DNA of 64,000 nucleotides from Rummeliibacillus sp044763875 (lineage in GTDB: Bacteria > Bacillota > Bacilli > Bacillales_A > Planococcaceae), in NCBI RefSeq assembly GCF_044763875.1, contig NZ_JBIWGZ010000008.1, positions 62,001 through 126,000 of the forward strand, read 5' to 3'. The position numbers and the translations under genes are program-made. The notes below the pieces were generated by a model that saw only the letters and a list, made by a program, of their open reading frames with translations, was not told where the DNA came from and did not search any database. This document shows, in pieces, positions 25,224 to 34,322 of this stretch. Position 1 is the first letter of the stretch. Each line of letters starts with the position of its first letter.

Positions 25224-25242
25224 CCCCTATCACTCTCCCGTA

Positions 25243-26031
25243 TTACCAAGTTGCTTCAAGGTTTGTAGAATAAACTTCAGACATCGTAGTAATCGCTTGC
25301 TGCAATTCTTCTGTATGATCACCGTTTCTACCATTTAATGACGGTGCTTTCAACTGTGGTAATGGCATATTAATCGTTTCAAAAACTGGCTTTAACAATG
25401 TTAACCATCTACCGTGTAATACATCACTTGCTTCGATTAGCCCACTTTCTACAATGTCTTTTTCACTAATTCCTAATGAGAAGATGTCATTGCTATCTGC
25501 TAATACTCGATCCAATGCTTCTTGCATTCGTCGCTTTGCATCTTCTGTGGCTGTAAATAATTGAACAAACCACGTTTTCCAGTGTAATAAATGATAGTAG
25601 AGCTCCATACTTATCTTCACAGCAGCTTCTGCTATTTTTTCATTAGAACTCGATTTCAATGAATCGATTTTCACTTTTTTTGCAACAGTGTAAAGATAAT
25701 TACGTACTACTGCATATGCCCAATCATATATTGGGTTTTCCAAATAGGTACCTTCCCCATTTTTGCGTTCTACTAAAATACTATTTCTACGTTCTGTAAT
25801 AGGACGTAAATGTGCCAATGCATCTGCATTCCCGATGTTCAATGATTCTAGCAAGCGATAAAACATTGTCGCATGCCCCATCGTATCTTGTGTAATGGAA
25901 GAAAAGGCCACATCTTCTTCTATATGTGGCGCTAATCCAAGCCACTCTGATCCACGATAAGAGAAAATATAATCATCATCTGCTAATTGGAAAAGGAGTT
26001 CTACTTCTGGTGATTGTAAATTCATCGTCAT
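25243..26031 (-). CDS. paaC: Phenylacetyl-CoA 1,2-epoxidase subunit PaaC
   Basis: Structural ferritin-like subunit of the epoxidase (262 aa; E. coli PaaC about 248). It contains LFQLADDDYIFSYRGSEWLGLAPHIEEDVAFSSITQDTMGHATMFYRLLE and the helix NPIYDWAYAVVRNYLYTVAKKVKIDSL. It pairs with PaaA in the (PaaAC)2 core. The ATG overlaps the paaB stop codon as ATGA. Confidence 0.92.
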   Translation of the reverse strand: MTMNLQSPEVELLFQLADDDYIFSYRGSEWLGLAPHIEEDVAFSSITQDTMGHATMFYRLLESLNIGNADALAHLRPITERRNSILVERKNGEGTYLENPIYDWAYAVVRNYLYTVAKKVKIDSLKSSSNEKIAEAAVKISMELYYHLLHWKTWFVQLFTATEDAKRRMQEALDRVLADSNDIFSLGISEKDIVESGLIEASDVLHGRWLTLLKPVFETINMPLPQLKAPSLNGRNGDHTEELQQAITTMSEVYSTNLEATW

Positions 26032-26375
26032 TTAGTCTTCCCTCCTGCCCAGGATAGGATTTCTTTTTCATCAAGCATTTGCTGTTCATAGTGACGCCAT
26101 TTCTTTTTCAAATACCCATAGCCTTTAGTTGTTCGATAATCTTTGTTATCTAATCGTTGTAGCATTTGTTTCTCTTCTTGGTTTAAACTACGAATATCTT
26201 CACGATTGACTACCCAGATATCTACAACAGGTTCACGTCTCATAAAATTTTCTTGCGCCATTAAAATCGCTATTTCCTTATTTGGTGCAAGTAAGCTAAA
26301 TTGATGCTGAAATGCTGCTGTCGGTGTACGCTTACTGAAGACTTCATATTCTTTGTAAAATGTCTCTTTTTGCAT
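26028..26375 (-). CDS. paaB: Phenylacetyl-CoA 1,2-epoxidase subunit PaaB
   Basis: Small subunit of 115 aa. The family opening KETFYKEYEVFSKRTPTAAFQHQFSLLAPNKEIAILMAQENFMRREPVVDIWVV is cut here to its landmarks YEVFSKRTP and ENFMRREPVVDIWVV. It bridges PaaAC units. The frame is open for 16 codons upstream, but the ATG at 26375 has GGAGGG ahead and fits the family. Its C-terminus is longer than E. coli PaaB (about 95 aa), adding a basic KGYGYLKKKWRHYEQQ segment, which is usual in Gram-positive homologues. Confidence 0.9.
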   Translation of the reverse strand: MQKETFYKEYEVFSKRTPTAAFQHQFSLLAPNKEIAILMAQENFMRREPVVDIWVVNREDIRSLNQEEKQMLQRLDNKDYRTTKGYGYLKKKWRHYEQQMLDEKEILSWAGGKTK

Positions 26376-26386
26376 AACTGTCCCTC

Positions 26387-27337
26387 CTAGACTACTTTTG
26401 AACTTAATGCATCTCGAACCCATGCACTATTTTCGTAAGAAGTTCTTCGAAGCGCTAGACGCTCTTGAGATTTCGGTCCCTCATTACGTTGCACTTTTTT
26501 AAAGTTCTCCCAATTTGGTTGTTCATATATCCACAATTTTTGGTCTTTGTCATAATACATAGTTGGATCTGGCAGTTCTAAGCCAAGTGATAAAATGCGT
26601 GGCACATACTTATCAAAAAAGCTTTGACGTAGTTCTTCATTTGTATTGATGCGAATTTTATATTTAATCGTAATATCTTGTTTACTTGTACCTGTTGTTT
26701 TACTAGAAGCTGGACCAAAGAAGAATAACAACGGTTCCCACCAACGTTTTAATGCATCTTGAACCATTGCACGTTGCTCATCTGTTCCTTCTGCAAGTGC
26801 CATAATAATTGCTTCACCATGTTGCGCATGGAAAACTTCTTCTGCACAAATTCTTTGTAATGCTCTTGCATATGGACCATAGGAGGCACCAAGCATATTC
26901 GTTTGAGAGATAATCGCTGCTCCATCTACCAACCAACCAATGAGTCCAGCATCGCCCCAAGTCTTTGTCTCCATATGGAAGACATTATGGAATTTTAGTC
27001 GACCCTCAAATAAATCTTGCATTAAATCATCTCGACCTTTGCCATACGGTTTTAATAAATCTTCCACAACTCTCAGCAATAATTGTCCGTGCCCCATTTC
27101 ATCTTGCACTTTAGCCATAATTCCTAGCTTACGAAAAAGTGAAGGTGCTTTAGGAACCCATTCTTTCTCCGGTAACGCGCCCATAATTTCACTAATTCCA
27201 TGCATAGAAATTAACTTAATTAATGCATTGCGATATTCCTCTGGCATCCAATCATCGGCTTCAATTTTCTCCCCAGCCTTAATACGTGCTTCAAATTGTG
27301 CTTGCAACTGTTCTTGACTTAACTCTTCTATTAACAT
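26387..27337 (-). CDS. paaA: Phenylacetyl-CoA 1,2-epoxidase catalytic subunit PaaA
   Basis: Di-iron catalytic subunit (316 aa; E. coli 309) that inserts one oxygen atom of O2 into the aromatic ring of phenylacetyl-CoA. Ferritin-like helices carry the metal ligands: KVQDEMGHGQLLLRVVEDL and RICAEEVFHAQHGEAIIMAL are the E/ExxH motifs. GGAGG precedes the ATG. It leads the paaABCD group, 80 bases after the ferredoxin gene. Confidence 0.93.
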   Translation of the reverse strand: MLIEELSQEQLQAQFEARIKAGEKIEADDWMPEEYRNALIKLISMHGISEIMGALPEKEWVPKAPSLFRKLGIMAKVQDEMGHGQLLLRVVEDLLKPYGKGRDDLMQDLFEGRLKFHNVFHMETKTWGDAGLIGWLVDGAAIISQTNMLGASYGPYARALQRICAEEVFHAQHGEAIIMALAEGTDEQRAMVQDALKRWWEPLLFFFGPASSKTTGTSKQDITIKYKIRINTNEELRQSFFDKYVPRILSLGLELPDPTMYYDKDQKLWIYEQPNWENFKKVQRNEGPKSQERLALRRTSYENSAWVRDALSSKVV

Positions 27338-27417
27338 TCCGCAACCTCCTTATATAACAACTAATTAGATAAACGTAGCTTTATTGTTATATTGAATCTC
27401 AAAAAAATAGTCCCTTA

Positions 27418-27657
27418 CTAGTTTTCAACTAACTCAATTGGTTGAGATGATACGATTATAGAGTCAGTTGGGCACCCATCAACTGCATCTTCTAAATCAT
27501 CATATAAATCCTCTGGTACTTCACCGATTCCTTCATTATCATCTAAAAGTACAAAGGCAGTTCCTTCGTCATTGTAATCAAAAATATCTGGAGCACATGC
27601 ACCACATGCACCACATGCTATACATGTAGATTGATCAATTCGGGTAAATTTCGCCAT
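27418..27657 (-). CDS. [4Fe-4S] ferredoxin
   Basis: A 79-aa monocluster ferredoxin of the Bacillus Fer type. Cluster ligands are Cys12, Cys15 and Cys18 (CIACGACGAC) with the fourth Cys in DGCPTDSI; an extra Cys21 occupies the position that is Ala in B. subtilis Fer (recalled). The rest is acidic. Located between an FNR-like reductase and paaA, it most likely carries electrons to the PaaA di-iron centre, replacing the plant-type [2Fe-2S] domain of PaaE. Confidence 0.88.
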   Translation of the reverse strand: MAKFTRIDQSTCIACGACGACAPDIFDYNDEGTAFVLLDDNEGIGEVPEDLYDDLEDAVDGCPTDSIIVSSQPIELVEN

Positions 27658-27684
27658 TTATACTATCTCCCTTCATATAATCTA

Positions 27685-28695
27685 TTACACCGTCTGGTTT
27701 GATTCGGCCATTATACTAGTACTATGAAGTGGTTGAACTTTTGAAGTTGGATCAACATACACTTTTGCATTACTAATTGCTACTGGTGCTTCTCCAAATC
27801 CACTTGCTATTAATTTGACTTTTCCGTCATATGTGCAAATATCCCCGGCAGCATAGATTCCTTCTATATTTGTTTCCATTTTTGAATTAACTACAATTGA
27901 ATTCTTTTCAATAGCTAATTTCCAATTCTTAATTGGACCCAATGTGGAAAGAAAACCAAAATTGACTATGATATCATCGACTTCTTGCACTATAGTTACG
28001 CTTTCATCTTTGGCATGTTGCAACAGCACATGTTCTACATGTTCACTCCCTATCAATTCTTTCGGTATATACGGTGTTACAACATTTATGGTTGAATTCA
28101 TAAGCTGTTCAACACTATGCTCATGTGCTCGGAATTTGTCACGACGATGTACTAGTGTTATATTTTTTGCGATTGGTTCTAACATTAAAGCCCAATCTAC
28201 TGCTGAGTCTCCTCCACCAAATATCGTGACACTTTTGCCCTTGAAACGTTCTAAATCATTAATAAAATAATGGATATTTTTATCTTTATACTTTTCTTCA
28301 TTCTCTAAACCGAGTACTCGTGGATTAAATGCACCATTACCAGCAGTAATCAAAATTGTTTTTGAATAATACATATTTTTATTAGTTTGAATGACAAAGA
28401 TTCCCTCATCATTCTTCTCAACTACTTCTACTACTTCACCCAGGAATACATCTGTTGGAAAATTGTCCATTTGTTGTTTTAAGTTTCCGATTAACTCTTG
28501 TGCTTTAACTTTTGGAAACCCTGCAATATCATAGATATACTTTTCAGGATAAAGGGCAGACAACTGTCCACCCAATTGAGGTAAGCTTTCAATAATTTGT
28601 GCACTCATCCCGCGTAAACCCGCATAGAAAGCAGAAAACATACCTACTGGTCCGCCACCTATAATGGTTATATCCTTTACTAGCGCTTCATTCAC
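27685..28695 (-). CDS. Ferredoxin-NADP reductase, thioredoxin-reductase-like type
   Basis: FAD/NAD(P)H flavoprotein of 336 aa like B. subtilis YumC. The FAD motif is IIGGGPVGMFSAFYAGLRG, the NADPH motif IFGGGDSAVDWALML followed by HRRDKFRAHE, and the FAD-binding IYAAGDICTYDGK. The CxxC redox pair of thioredoxin reductases is absent, which identifies the FNR subclass. It starts with GTG overlapping the paaK stop codon (TAGTG), so it is coupled to paaK, and it precedes the ferredoxin gene. It probably feeds NADPH electrons through that ferredoxin to PaaABC. Confidence 0.85.
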   Translation of the reverse strand: MNEALVKDITIIGGGPVGMFSAFYAGLRGMSAQIIESLPQLGGQLSALYPEKYIYDIAGFPKVKAQELIGNLKQQMDNFPTDVFLGEVVEVVEKNDEGIFVIQTNKNMYYSKTILITAGNGAFNPRVLGLENEEKYKDKNIHYFINDLERFKGKSVTIFGGGDSAVDWALMLEPIAKNITLVHRRDKFRAHEHSVEQLMNSTINVVTPYIPKELIGSEHVEHVLLQHAKDESVTIVQEVDDIIVNFGFLSTLGPIKNWKLAIEKNSIVVNSKMETNIEGIYAAGDICTYDGKVKLIASGFGEAPVAISNAKVYVDPTSKVQPLHSTSIMAESNQTV

Positions 28696-30029
28696 TATTT
28701 AACAACTTCCTCTCTTTGCTCGTTTCTACGATCAACCAATCGTATTGCTTTACTCTCAAATCGTGGTAGTTCCATAGGTGCTTTAATAGCAACATCTACT
28801 GAGATCAAACAAGCATTTTTGATTGCATGTAGAATTTGTTTCTTCAATTGAAGTACTATTGGATGTTGTAGATTACTTCCAACTTCTTCAAATAGACTAG
28901 AATTGACTTCAACTTGTAATTCCACCGCATCCATATTTCCCTTTTTCAGAAGATGTATTTGGTAAAACGGTGCTAATTTATCAATCTTCAACAGCTCGCG
29001 TTCTATTTCAGACGGGAATACATTTACGCCTCGGATAATTATCATGTCATCTGTCCGCCCTTTTACACGAGCCATTCTTGCCATTGTGCGTCCGCAAACA
29101 CACTTTGCTCGGTTGAGAGAAGTAATATCACCTGTACGATAACGAATAACTGGAAATGCTTCTTTCGTTAAAGTGGTAATGACTAATTCACCATCTTCTC
29201 CATCCGGGACAAGTTCTAATGTTTCCGGATCAATAATTTCTACAAGGAAGTGATCCTCTGCAATATGTAGCCCTTCTTGTGCTTCATGGCACTCAATAGC
29301 GACACCTGGCCCCATAACTTCACTTAGTCCATATATATCTACAGCTTTAATCTTTAGTTTATCTTCAATTGTTTTACGCATTTCCTCTGTCCAAGGCTCT
29401 GCTCCGAAAATTCCGTACTCAATACCATTTGTTTCTGGCGTAATTTTCAACTTCTCCATTTTTTCTGCAATATTTAATATATATGAGGGTGTACCAGCTA
29501 TGCCTCTTGGTTTAAAATCCTGAATTAATGTCACTTGGCGATCCGTGTTGCCCCCTGAAACTGGTATTACAGCTGCACCTAATTTTTCAGCTCCATAGTG
29601 AAGACCAACTCCACCTGTAAACAAACCATATCCATATGCATTATGGAAAATATCCTCCGAAGAACCCCCAGCAGCAGTAATAGCTCGCGCTACAATTTCT
29701 GACCATATTTCAATATCTTTTTTCGTATAGCCTACAATTGTTGGCTTACCACTAGTACCAGAAGAACCATGAATACGTACTACATCCGACATTGGGACCG
29801 CAAATAATCCAGTCGGATAGTTGTCACGTAAGTCTTTCTTTTTTGTAAATGGTAATTCCCTTAAATCTTCTAAACTTTTAATATCTGAAGGCTTTACATT
29901 CAGCTCATCAAATTTTTCTTTATAAAAAGGAACATTATTGTAAACCCTTTCAACAGTTTCTATAAGACGTTGCAATTGTATCTCTTGAATTTCCCCTTGT
30001 GATTTTGTTTCAATTTCTGGATGATACAT
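28695..30029 (-). CDS. paaK: Phenylacetate-CoA ligase
   Basis: ANL-family adenylate-forming enzyme (444 aa) that activates phenylacetate to phenylacetyl-CoA with ATP, the first pathway step. Visible motifs are VVRIHGSSGTSGKPTIVGYT (P-loop), GIFGAEPWTEEMR, DIYGLSEVMGPGVAIEC, TGDITSL and the hinge/C-domain KGRTDDMIIIRGVNVFPSEIE. It is the first gene of the operon, behind a TTGACA promoter with a palindromic operator. Confidence 0.93.
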   Translation of the reverse strand: MYHPEIETKSQGEIQEIQLQRLIETVERVYNNVPFYKEKFDELNVKPSDIKSLEDLRELPFTKKKDLRDNYPTGLFAVPMSDVVRIHGSSGTSGKPTIVGYTKKDIEIWSEIVARAITAAGGSSEDIFHNAYGYGLFTGGVGLHYGAEKLGAAVIPVSGGNTDRQVTLIQDFKPRGIAGTPSYILNIAEKMEKLKITPETNGIEYGIFGAEPWTEEMRKTIEDKLKIKAVDIYGLSEVMGPGVAIECHEAQEGLHIAEDHFLVEIIDPETLELVPDGEDGELVITTLTKEAFPVIRYRTGDITSLNRAKCVCGRTMARMARVKGRTDDMIIIRGVNVFPSEIERELLKIDKLAPFYQIHLLKKGNMDAVELQVEVNSSLFEEVGSNLQHPIVLQLKKQILHAIKNACLISVDVAIKAPMELPRFESKAIRLVDRRNEQREEVVK

Positions 30030-30083
30030 CCAAAGCCCCCCTTGCTTTAGAAATCAAAAACAGATTAAATATAACAATTTATC

Positions 30084-30143
30084 ACGAAACGTTTTAATTT
30101 CGTAATTTAATATTATGATAGTTAATATGTTCAGAATTGTCAA
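30084..30143 (-). promoter_or_regulatory. paa operon promoter with inverted-repeat operator
   Basis: On the minus strand TTGACA (30138-30143), a 17-base spacer and TATCAT (30115-30120) form a SigA-type promoter. Just downstream is the inverted repeat ACGAAA-N8-TTTCGT (30084-30103), well placed to block transcription. PaaX is the likeliest ligand because the regulator gene lies in the same region; a TetR-type PaaR is the alternative. 30144-30393 contains only AT-rich DNA and the paaI leader. Confidence 0.55.
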
Positions 30144-30393
30144 TAAACTTATTTTATTCTATTTAAAACTTATTTTTTCTTTATTAATCAAATATTTTCA
30201 AAAAAAACAATTAACGTTGTCTATTGATAAGCAAAAAATTCTCCATAAATATACTTCCGTATTTATTTTGTAATATATTTCCGGAAATAAATTTACACAT
30301 AAATACTTCATGTGATAAATTATGAATATTCACAATTTTTTAAAACCAAGTATTACAGGAAATTAAAAAATAGTTCTACAAAGGAGCTTAATC

Positions 30394-30825
30394 ATGTCAA
30401 AACAATATAACAAAACGGTTGAATCACAATCTGCTTTTCAAGTATTAAAAAATGAACCATTTGCAAATTACTTAGGAATTAAACTGACCTCAATGGATGA
30501 AGGAACAGCTACTGCTGAATTATTTGCTACCGAAACTATGTTGAACTCCCATGGAAGTGTACATGGTGGAGTTATTTTCTCTCTTGCGGATTTTGCATTT
30601 GCTGCTGCTAGTAATTCTTATGGACAAGTTGCTGTTGGAGTCAATAATTCCATTAATTATTTTGCTGCAGGACATGTAAATACCAAACTTGTTGCTACTG
30701 CAACTGAGATCAAACGAACAAGAAAACTTGCTTGGTATAATATCCAAGTACATAATGAAGAAAACTTAATCGCTTTGATGGAGGCTATGGTTTACTTAAA
30801 AAATCAAAACTTTTTAAGTGAATAA
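30394..30825 (+). CDS. paaI: PaaI-type hydroxyphenylacetyl-CoA thioesterase
   Basis: Hotdog thioesterase of 143 aa. The catalytic segment NSHGSVHGGVIFSLADFAFAAASNSYG closely follows E. coli PaaI; it is summarised by HGGVIFSLADFAFA with the acidic nucleophile. PaaI rescues CoA from dead-end aryl-CoA products. It is divergent from the paaK operon and shares its intergenic control region. AAAGGAGC precedes the ATG, and a strong terminator follows. Confidence 0.87.
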   Translation: MSKQYNKTVESQSAFQVLKNEPFANYLGIKLTSMDEGTATAELFATETMLNSHGSVHGGVIFSLADFAFAAASNSYGQVAVGVNNSINYFAAGHVNTKLVATATEIKRTRKLAWYNIQVHNEENLIALMEAMVYLKNQNFLSE

Positions 30826-30840
30826 AATGAAACTTCATAA

Positions 30841-30899
30841 AAAAATGAGCCTCGAATAGTGGTCACTTAAAAAGTGATTTTTTTCGAGGCTCATTTCAT
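30841..30899. terminator. Bidirectional terminator between paaI and the second subtilase
   Basis: AAATGAGCCTCGA / TCGAGGCTCATTT outer stem, with an inner TCACTT/AAGTGA stem. T runs lie on both sides. Confidence 0.75.
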
Positions 30900-30994
30900 T
30901 TTTTTGAGGATTTAATTTTACATCAATACTTGTACATTATAAGAGACTTTTAACTAATGATTTTAATTACTTTTTCTGTAACTGTGACCCAATA

Positions 30995-33970
30995 TTATCC
31001 CTTCACAATTACCTTCTTAGCTTTACTTGTATTTCCAACTTTATCTTTAGCTGTTACATACAATGAAGTTCCTGCTTTTTGTTTATTAATTTTGACTGCA
31101 AAATTGCCTTTATTATCTACTTTTGCTTTTCCAATTGTTTTACTTTTTGCTTTTACTGTCATGGTTGAGCCTTTTTCTGCTTTACCTTTGACAGTTGTTG
31201 TATTACTTGTAACTGTATTTACTTTTGGTGAAGCAGGTGCAATTTTATCTTTCACGACAACTTTAACAGCTTTACTTGAACGTTTTGCTGAATCGACGCT
31301 TGTAATATATAGCTTAGTACCAGCTTTTTGTTTCTTGATTTTAATTTTGAATTGACCTTTGCTATTCACTTTTCCTTGAGCAATGACTTTTTTAGAAGCG
31401 TTCTTAATCACTACATTTTGTTTTGCCTTTGTTTTTCCGGTAACATAAGTCGTTTTATTACTAATTGTATTTACTTTAGGAGCTGCTGGTGACTTGTCTT
31501 TTTCAACGTATACAGTAAGTGTTGACTTTGCAAGACCAGTAGAATCCGAAATAGTCACTAGAAGTTTTTGGTTAATCTTCTGTGCTGGAATTTTCACTGA
31601 GAAAGTTCCTTTTGAAGAAGCTGTTGCTTTTCCAATTACTTTTGATCCCTTTTTAACTTCAACTTTAGCACCTTTTATCGCATTTCCTGTTACTGAAGTT
31701 TTCTTCTCAGTAATTGGGTTTACTTTCACTTTTAAATCAGCAGTACTTACTGCACTAAAGGCATTTAATCTTCCAAAGCCAGAAACAAGATCGCTACCTA
31801 TAGGAAGGTCAAAATCTTCTGGATCCATACCACTGACTCCACTGCCAATCATATCAAGAATACTACTATTCTCGTCTTTATTATCCTTCTCTTCAAATGC
31901 AACTTTATCGGATGATTCGTGTAAAATTTTACGAATATCTGCTACTTTTAATTTTGGATTTTCTGATAAAAGTAACCCTGCTACAGCAGCTACATGTGGT
32001 GTAGCCATTGATGTTCCACTCATATAAGTTACATTTCCATTAGGTACAATACTAGGAATATTAGTTCCAGGTGCAACTAAATCTAATTTCTCCCCATAGT
32101 TTGAATAATCAGAGACAATATCTAAAGTATTCGTTGCGCCTACAGAAATAACATATTGTGAAGATCCTGGGTAAGAGATTCCATATTGGCCATCATTTCC
32201 ACTAGCCGCTACAACAACTACATTTCTTGATGCAGCATATTTTAGAGCGTATTCTAGTACTCGACTATATTTTCCACCTAGACTTAAGTTAATAACTTTT
32301 GCTCCATGATCAACAGCATATTTGATACCATAGGCAATTTGTTCTGTATCTCCTGAGCCACTTGCATCCAGAACTTTAACAGGCATAATCTTTGCCTTTT
32401 GATCAATTCCTTCCATGGAATAGCCATTGTTAGATTCTGCTGCAATAATTCCTGAAACATGCGTACCATGTCCATTATCATCTAATGGAGGCTGATCTTT
32501 GTCTACAAAGTTTTTACCGATATCAGTACGTACACGATTTTTTAAATCAGCAAGTGTATAGTCAACACCTGTATCGACAACTGCAATCACTGTGTCTTTT
32601 ACATTTTGTTTACTTAGTAGACTTTGTAGCTTATCGTTACGGATATCCGCACCTTTTAAGCCTTCATCTCCACCAGAGTTTTTCAAAGACCATTGATAGA
32701 ATGATTGAATATCATTTGAAAGAGCGTGGTATGTTTGGACAGGTTCAACAAATTCAACCTCAGGAAGTTTCTTCACTTGTGAAACAGTAGTTAGAAGTGA
32801 AGTTGCTTGTGCCTTAGCACTCAATCCTGATTTTTGGTTGTTCAACTTAACAACATACATATTATCAAAAAGTTCATCTTGTTTATCTACAACTGATAAA
32901 GTTGATAACGTGCTACTTCCTTTGATTTTTGATTGAACAGAACTTAATGTTTTACCATCTTTTAACTTCACAATATATTTACCACTAGAAGTTTGAGGTA
33001 ATTTAATGCCTAATCGATTAGCAACGTCTACTACACTTTCACCTGCAAGGTTTGTAAGGTTTGCTTTTTTCGATAGACTTTCCATTTCTGTTTTTAATTT
33101 AGTTGGCACTGCATCATTTGCGATTTTATATAGTGCATTAATAGCTTTAGCTTCGCTTTTACTAATTACACGAGAGCTACTTGCCCCATTTATGTTTAGA
33201 TCATTAATCAATGGTTGAAGAACAACTAAATTATCATAAATATCTTCTTGCATATTTTTATTGAATGCTAACTTCATAATAAGGAATGGTGCTGATTTAT
33301 AGTACAAGGATGATAATTGACGACCTTGTTCCGTTTTTGAAAGGATTCCATCACGGAATAAACGAAGATCCTTTAACATTTCCTTTGCACTACTTTTACC
33401 GTTTACACTAGATTCAACTGGACATGATGCTCCTGCTGAGTCCTCTGTACTTGGTGGTAATTTTACAGAGCTTGTTTTTAAGGTATAACTAGCATTTCCA
33501 AAATCAGCCCCTTCTAGTGAGGCATCTGGATTTACTGTTCCATCTGGATTTTCTATTAGACCGTAATACTCAACCTTTATGTAGTAAGTATTGTCCCAAG
33601 CATATGGAAATTGAATGATTGCTGGTGTACCAGGAATTGTTCCTGCAGAATATTGTTCAAAAGTTTGATCTTTCTCTGCATTTTCTTTACTAGAGTAGAC
33701 AGATACATTCACTACTTGATCACTGTTTATTTCTATTTTTAGATGAGAATATTTAGTGATTTCATCTTTAGTTGGAGTGATTTTATACCATTTAACACCA
33801 GGCTGTTCAAAAGCACTATCAATTACTTTCCCATCCGTAATAGTAGTTGCCTCACCAACCCCGGTCGCTGGAATTGTTTCTGCATGAGATGTTTGCGGAA
33901 TTATGAATCCAAATATCAAAGCAAAAATAAGTAACCAGCTTGTTAATTTACCTAATTTGTTAATCTTCAC
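30995..33970 (-). CDS. Secreted subtilisin-like protease with Ig-like C-terminal repeats
   Basis: Extracellular S8 protease of 991 aa. Residues 1-30 are a signal peptide (KLGKLTSWLLIFALIFGF...SHA), about 30-165 a PPC-like segment, and about 330-420 an inhibitor-I9-like propeptide (KYIVKLKDGKTLSSVQSKI ... QVKKLPEVEFVEP). The catalytic domain has Asp466 (VVDTGVD), His501 (GHGTHVSG), the oxyanion Asn in AASGNDGQ and Ser654 (SGTSMATP). The C-terminus carries at least three bacterial Ig-like repeats, each with 'PxVNxxxxxxTxVxGxxxxG' and 'KGxFxVKIxxQKAGTxLYVTxxD'. It has no LPXTG or SLH anchor. Start is GTG with AGGGGGC ahead. The propeptide lies unusually far from the N-terminus because about 300 residues precede it. 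Confidence 0.9.
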   Translation of the reverse strand: MKINKLGKLTSWLLIFALIFGFIIPQTSHAETIPATGVGEATTITDGKVIDSAFEQPGVKWYKITPTKDEITKYSHLKIEINSDQVVNVSVYSSKENAEKDQTFEQYSAGTIPGTPAIIQFPYAWDNTYYIKVEYYGLIENPDGTVNPDASLEGADFGNASYTLKTSSVKLPPSTEDSAGASCPVESSVNGKSSAKEMLKDLRLFRDGILSKTEQGRQLSSLYYKSAPFLIMKLAFNKNMQEDIYDNLVVLQPLINDLNINGASSSRVISKSEAKAINALYKIANDAVPTKLKTEMESLSKKANLTNLAGESVVDVANRLGIKLPQTSSGKYIVKLKDGKTLSSVQSKIKGSSTLSTLSVVDKQDELFDNMYVVKLNNQKSGLSAKAQATSLLTTVSQVKKLPEVEFVEPVQTYHALSNDIQSFYQWSLKNSGGDEGLKGADIRNDKLQSLLSKQNVKDTVIAVVDTGVDYTLADLKNRVRTDIGKNFVDKDQPPLDDNGHGTHVSGIIAAESNNGYSMEGIDQKAKIMPVKVLDASGSGDTEQIAYGIKYAVDHGAKVINLSLGGKYSRVLEYALKYAASRNVVVVAASGNDGQYGISYPGSSQYVISVGATNTLDIVSDYSNYGEKLDLVAPGTNIPSIVPNGNVTYMSGTSMATPHVAAVAGLLLSENPKLKVADIRKILHESSDKVAFEEKDNKDENSSILDMIGSGVSGMDPEDFDLPIGSDLVSGFGRLNAFSAVSTADLKVKVNPITEKKTSVTGNAIKGAKVEVKKGSKVIGKATASSKGTFSVKIPAQKINQKLLVTISDSTGLAKSTLTVYVEKDKSPAAPKVNTISNKTTYVTGKTKAKQNVVIKNASKKVIAQGKVNSKGQFKIKIKKQKAGTKLYITSVDSAKRSSKAVKVVVKDKIAPASPKVNTVTSNTTTVKGKAEKGSTMTVKAKSKTIGKAKVDNKGNFAVKINKQKAGTSLYVTAKDKVGNTSKAKKVIVKG

Positions 33971-34277
33971 ATAATTGCCCCCTATATAATTTTTAAGGAA
34001 AAAACTTCCTCATTTATAATATCTATAATTATCGAATACTTCAAAACAATATTTTTTTAATTCTATAAATTAAACTATTTTCTTAGGTGCTATTTAAACA
34101 TAATACATAATTTAGAAAATACCAAAACTTATTACCTATTACATATACCCTAATTAGATAGGACCCCAAATAATAGACCCATTTAGCACTACACGTACGA
34201 GAATCGGCACTACTCACTGATTTTCTATCCCATGAAACGAGAATAAATCATTAAATTTATTTCATTCCACAACAAAA
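33971..34277. other. Gene-free stretch upstream of the second subtilase
   Basis: AT-rich DNA that must hold the subtilase promoter. I see no ORF with a ribosome binding site, no repeat and no clear -10/-35 pair that I can defend. Confidence 0.4.
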
Positions 34278-34301
34278 CCCATGAATTCAACCATTCATGG
34301 G
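34278..34301 (-). terminator. Terminator of spoVR
   Basis: CCCATGAAT / ATTCATGGG stem with a 6-base loop; the minus strand continues TTTTGTTGT. Confidence 0.6.
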
Positions 34302-34322
34302 CTAACTTTTTCATATTTACCT

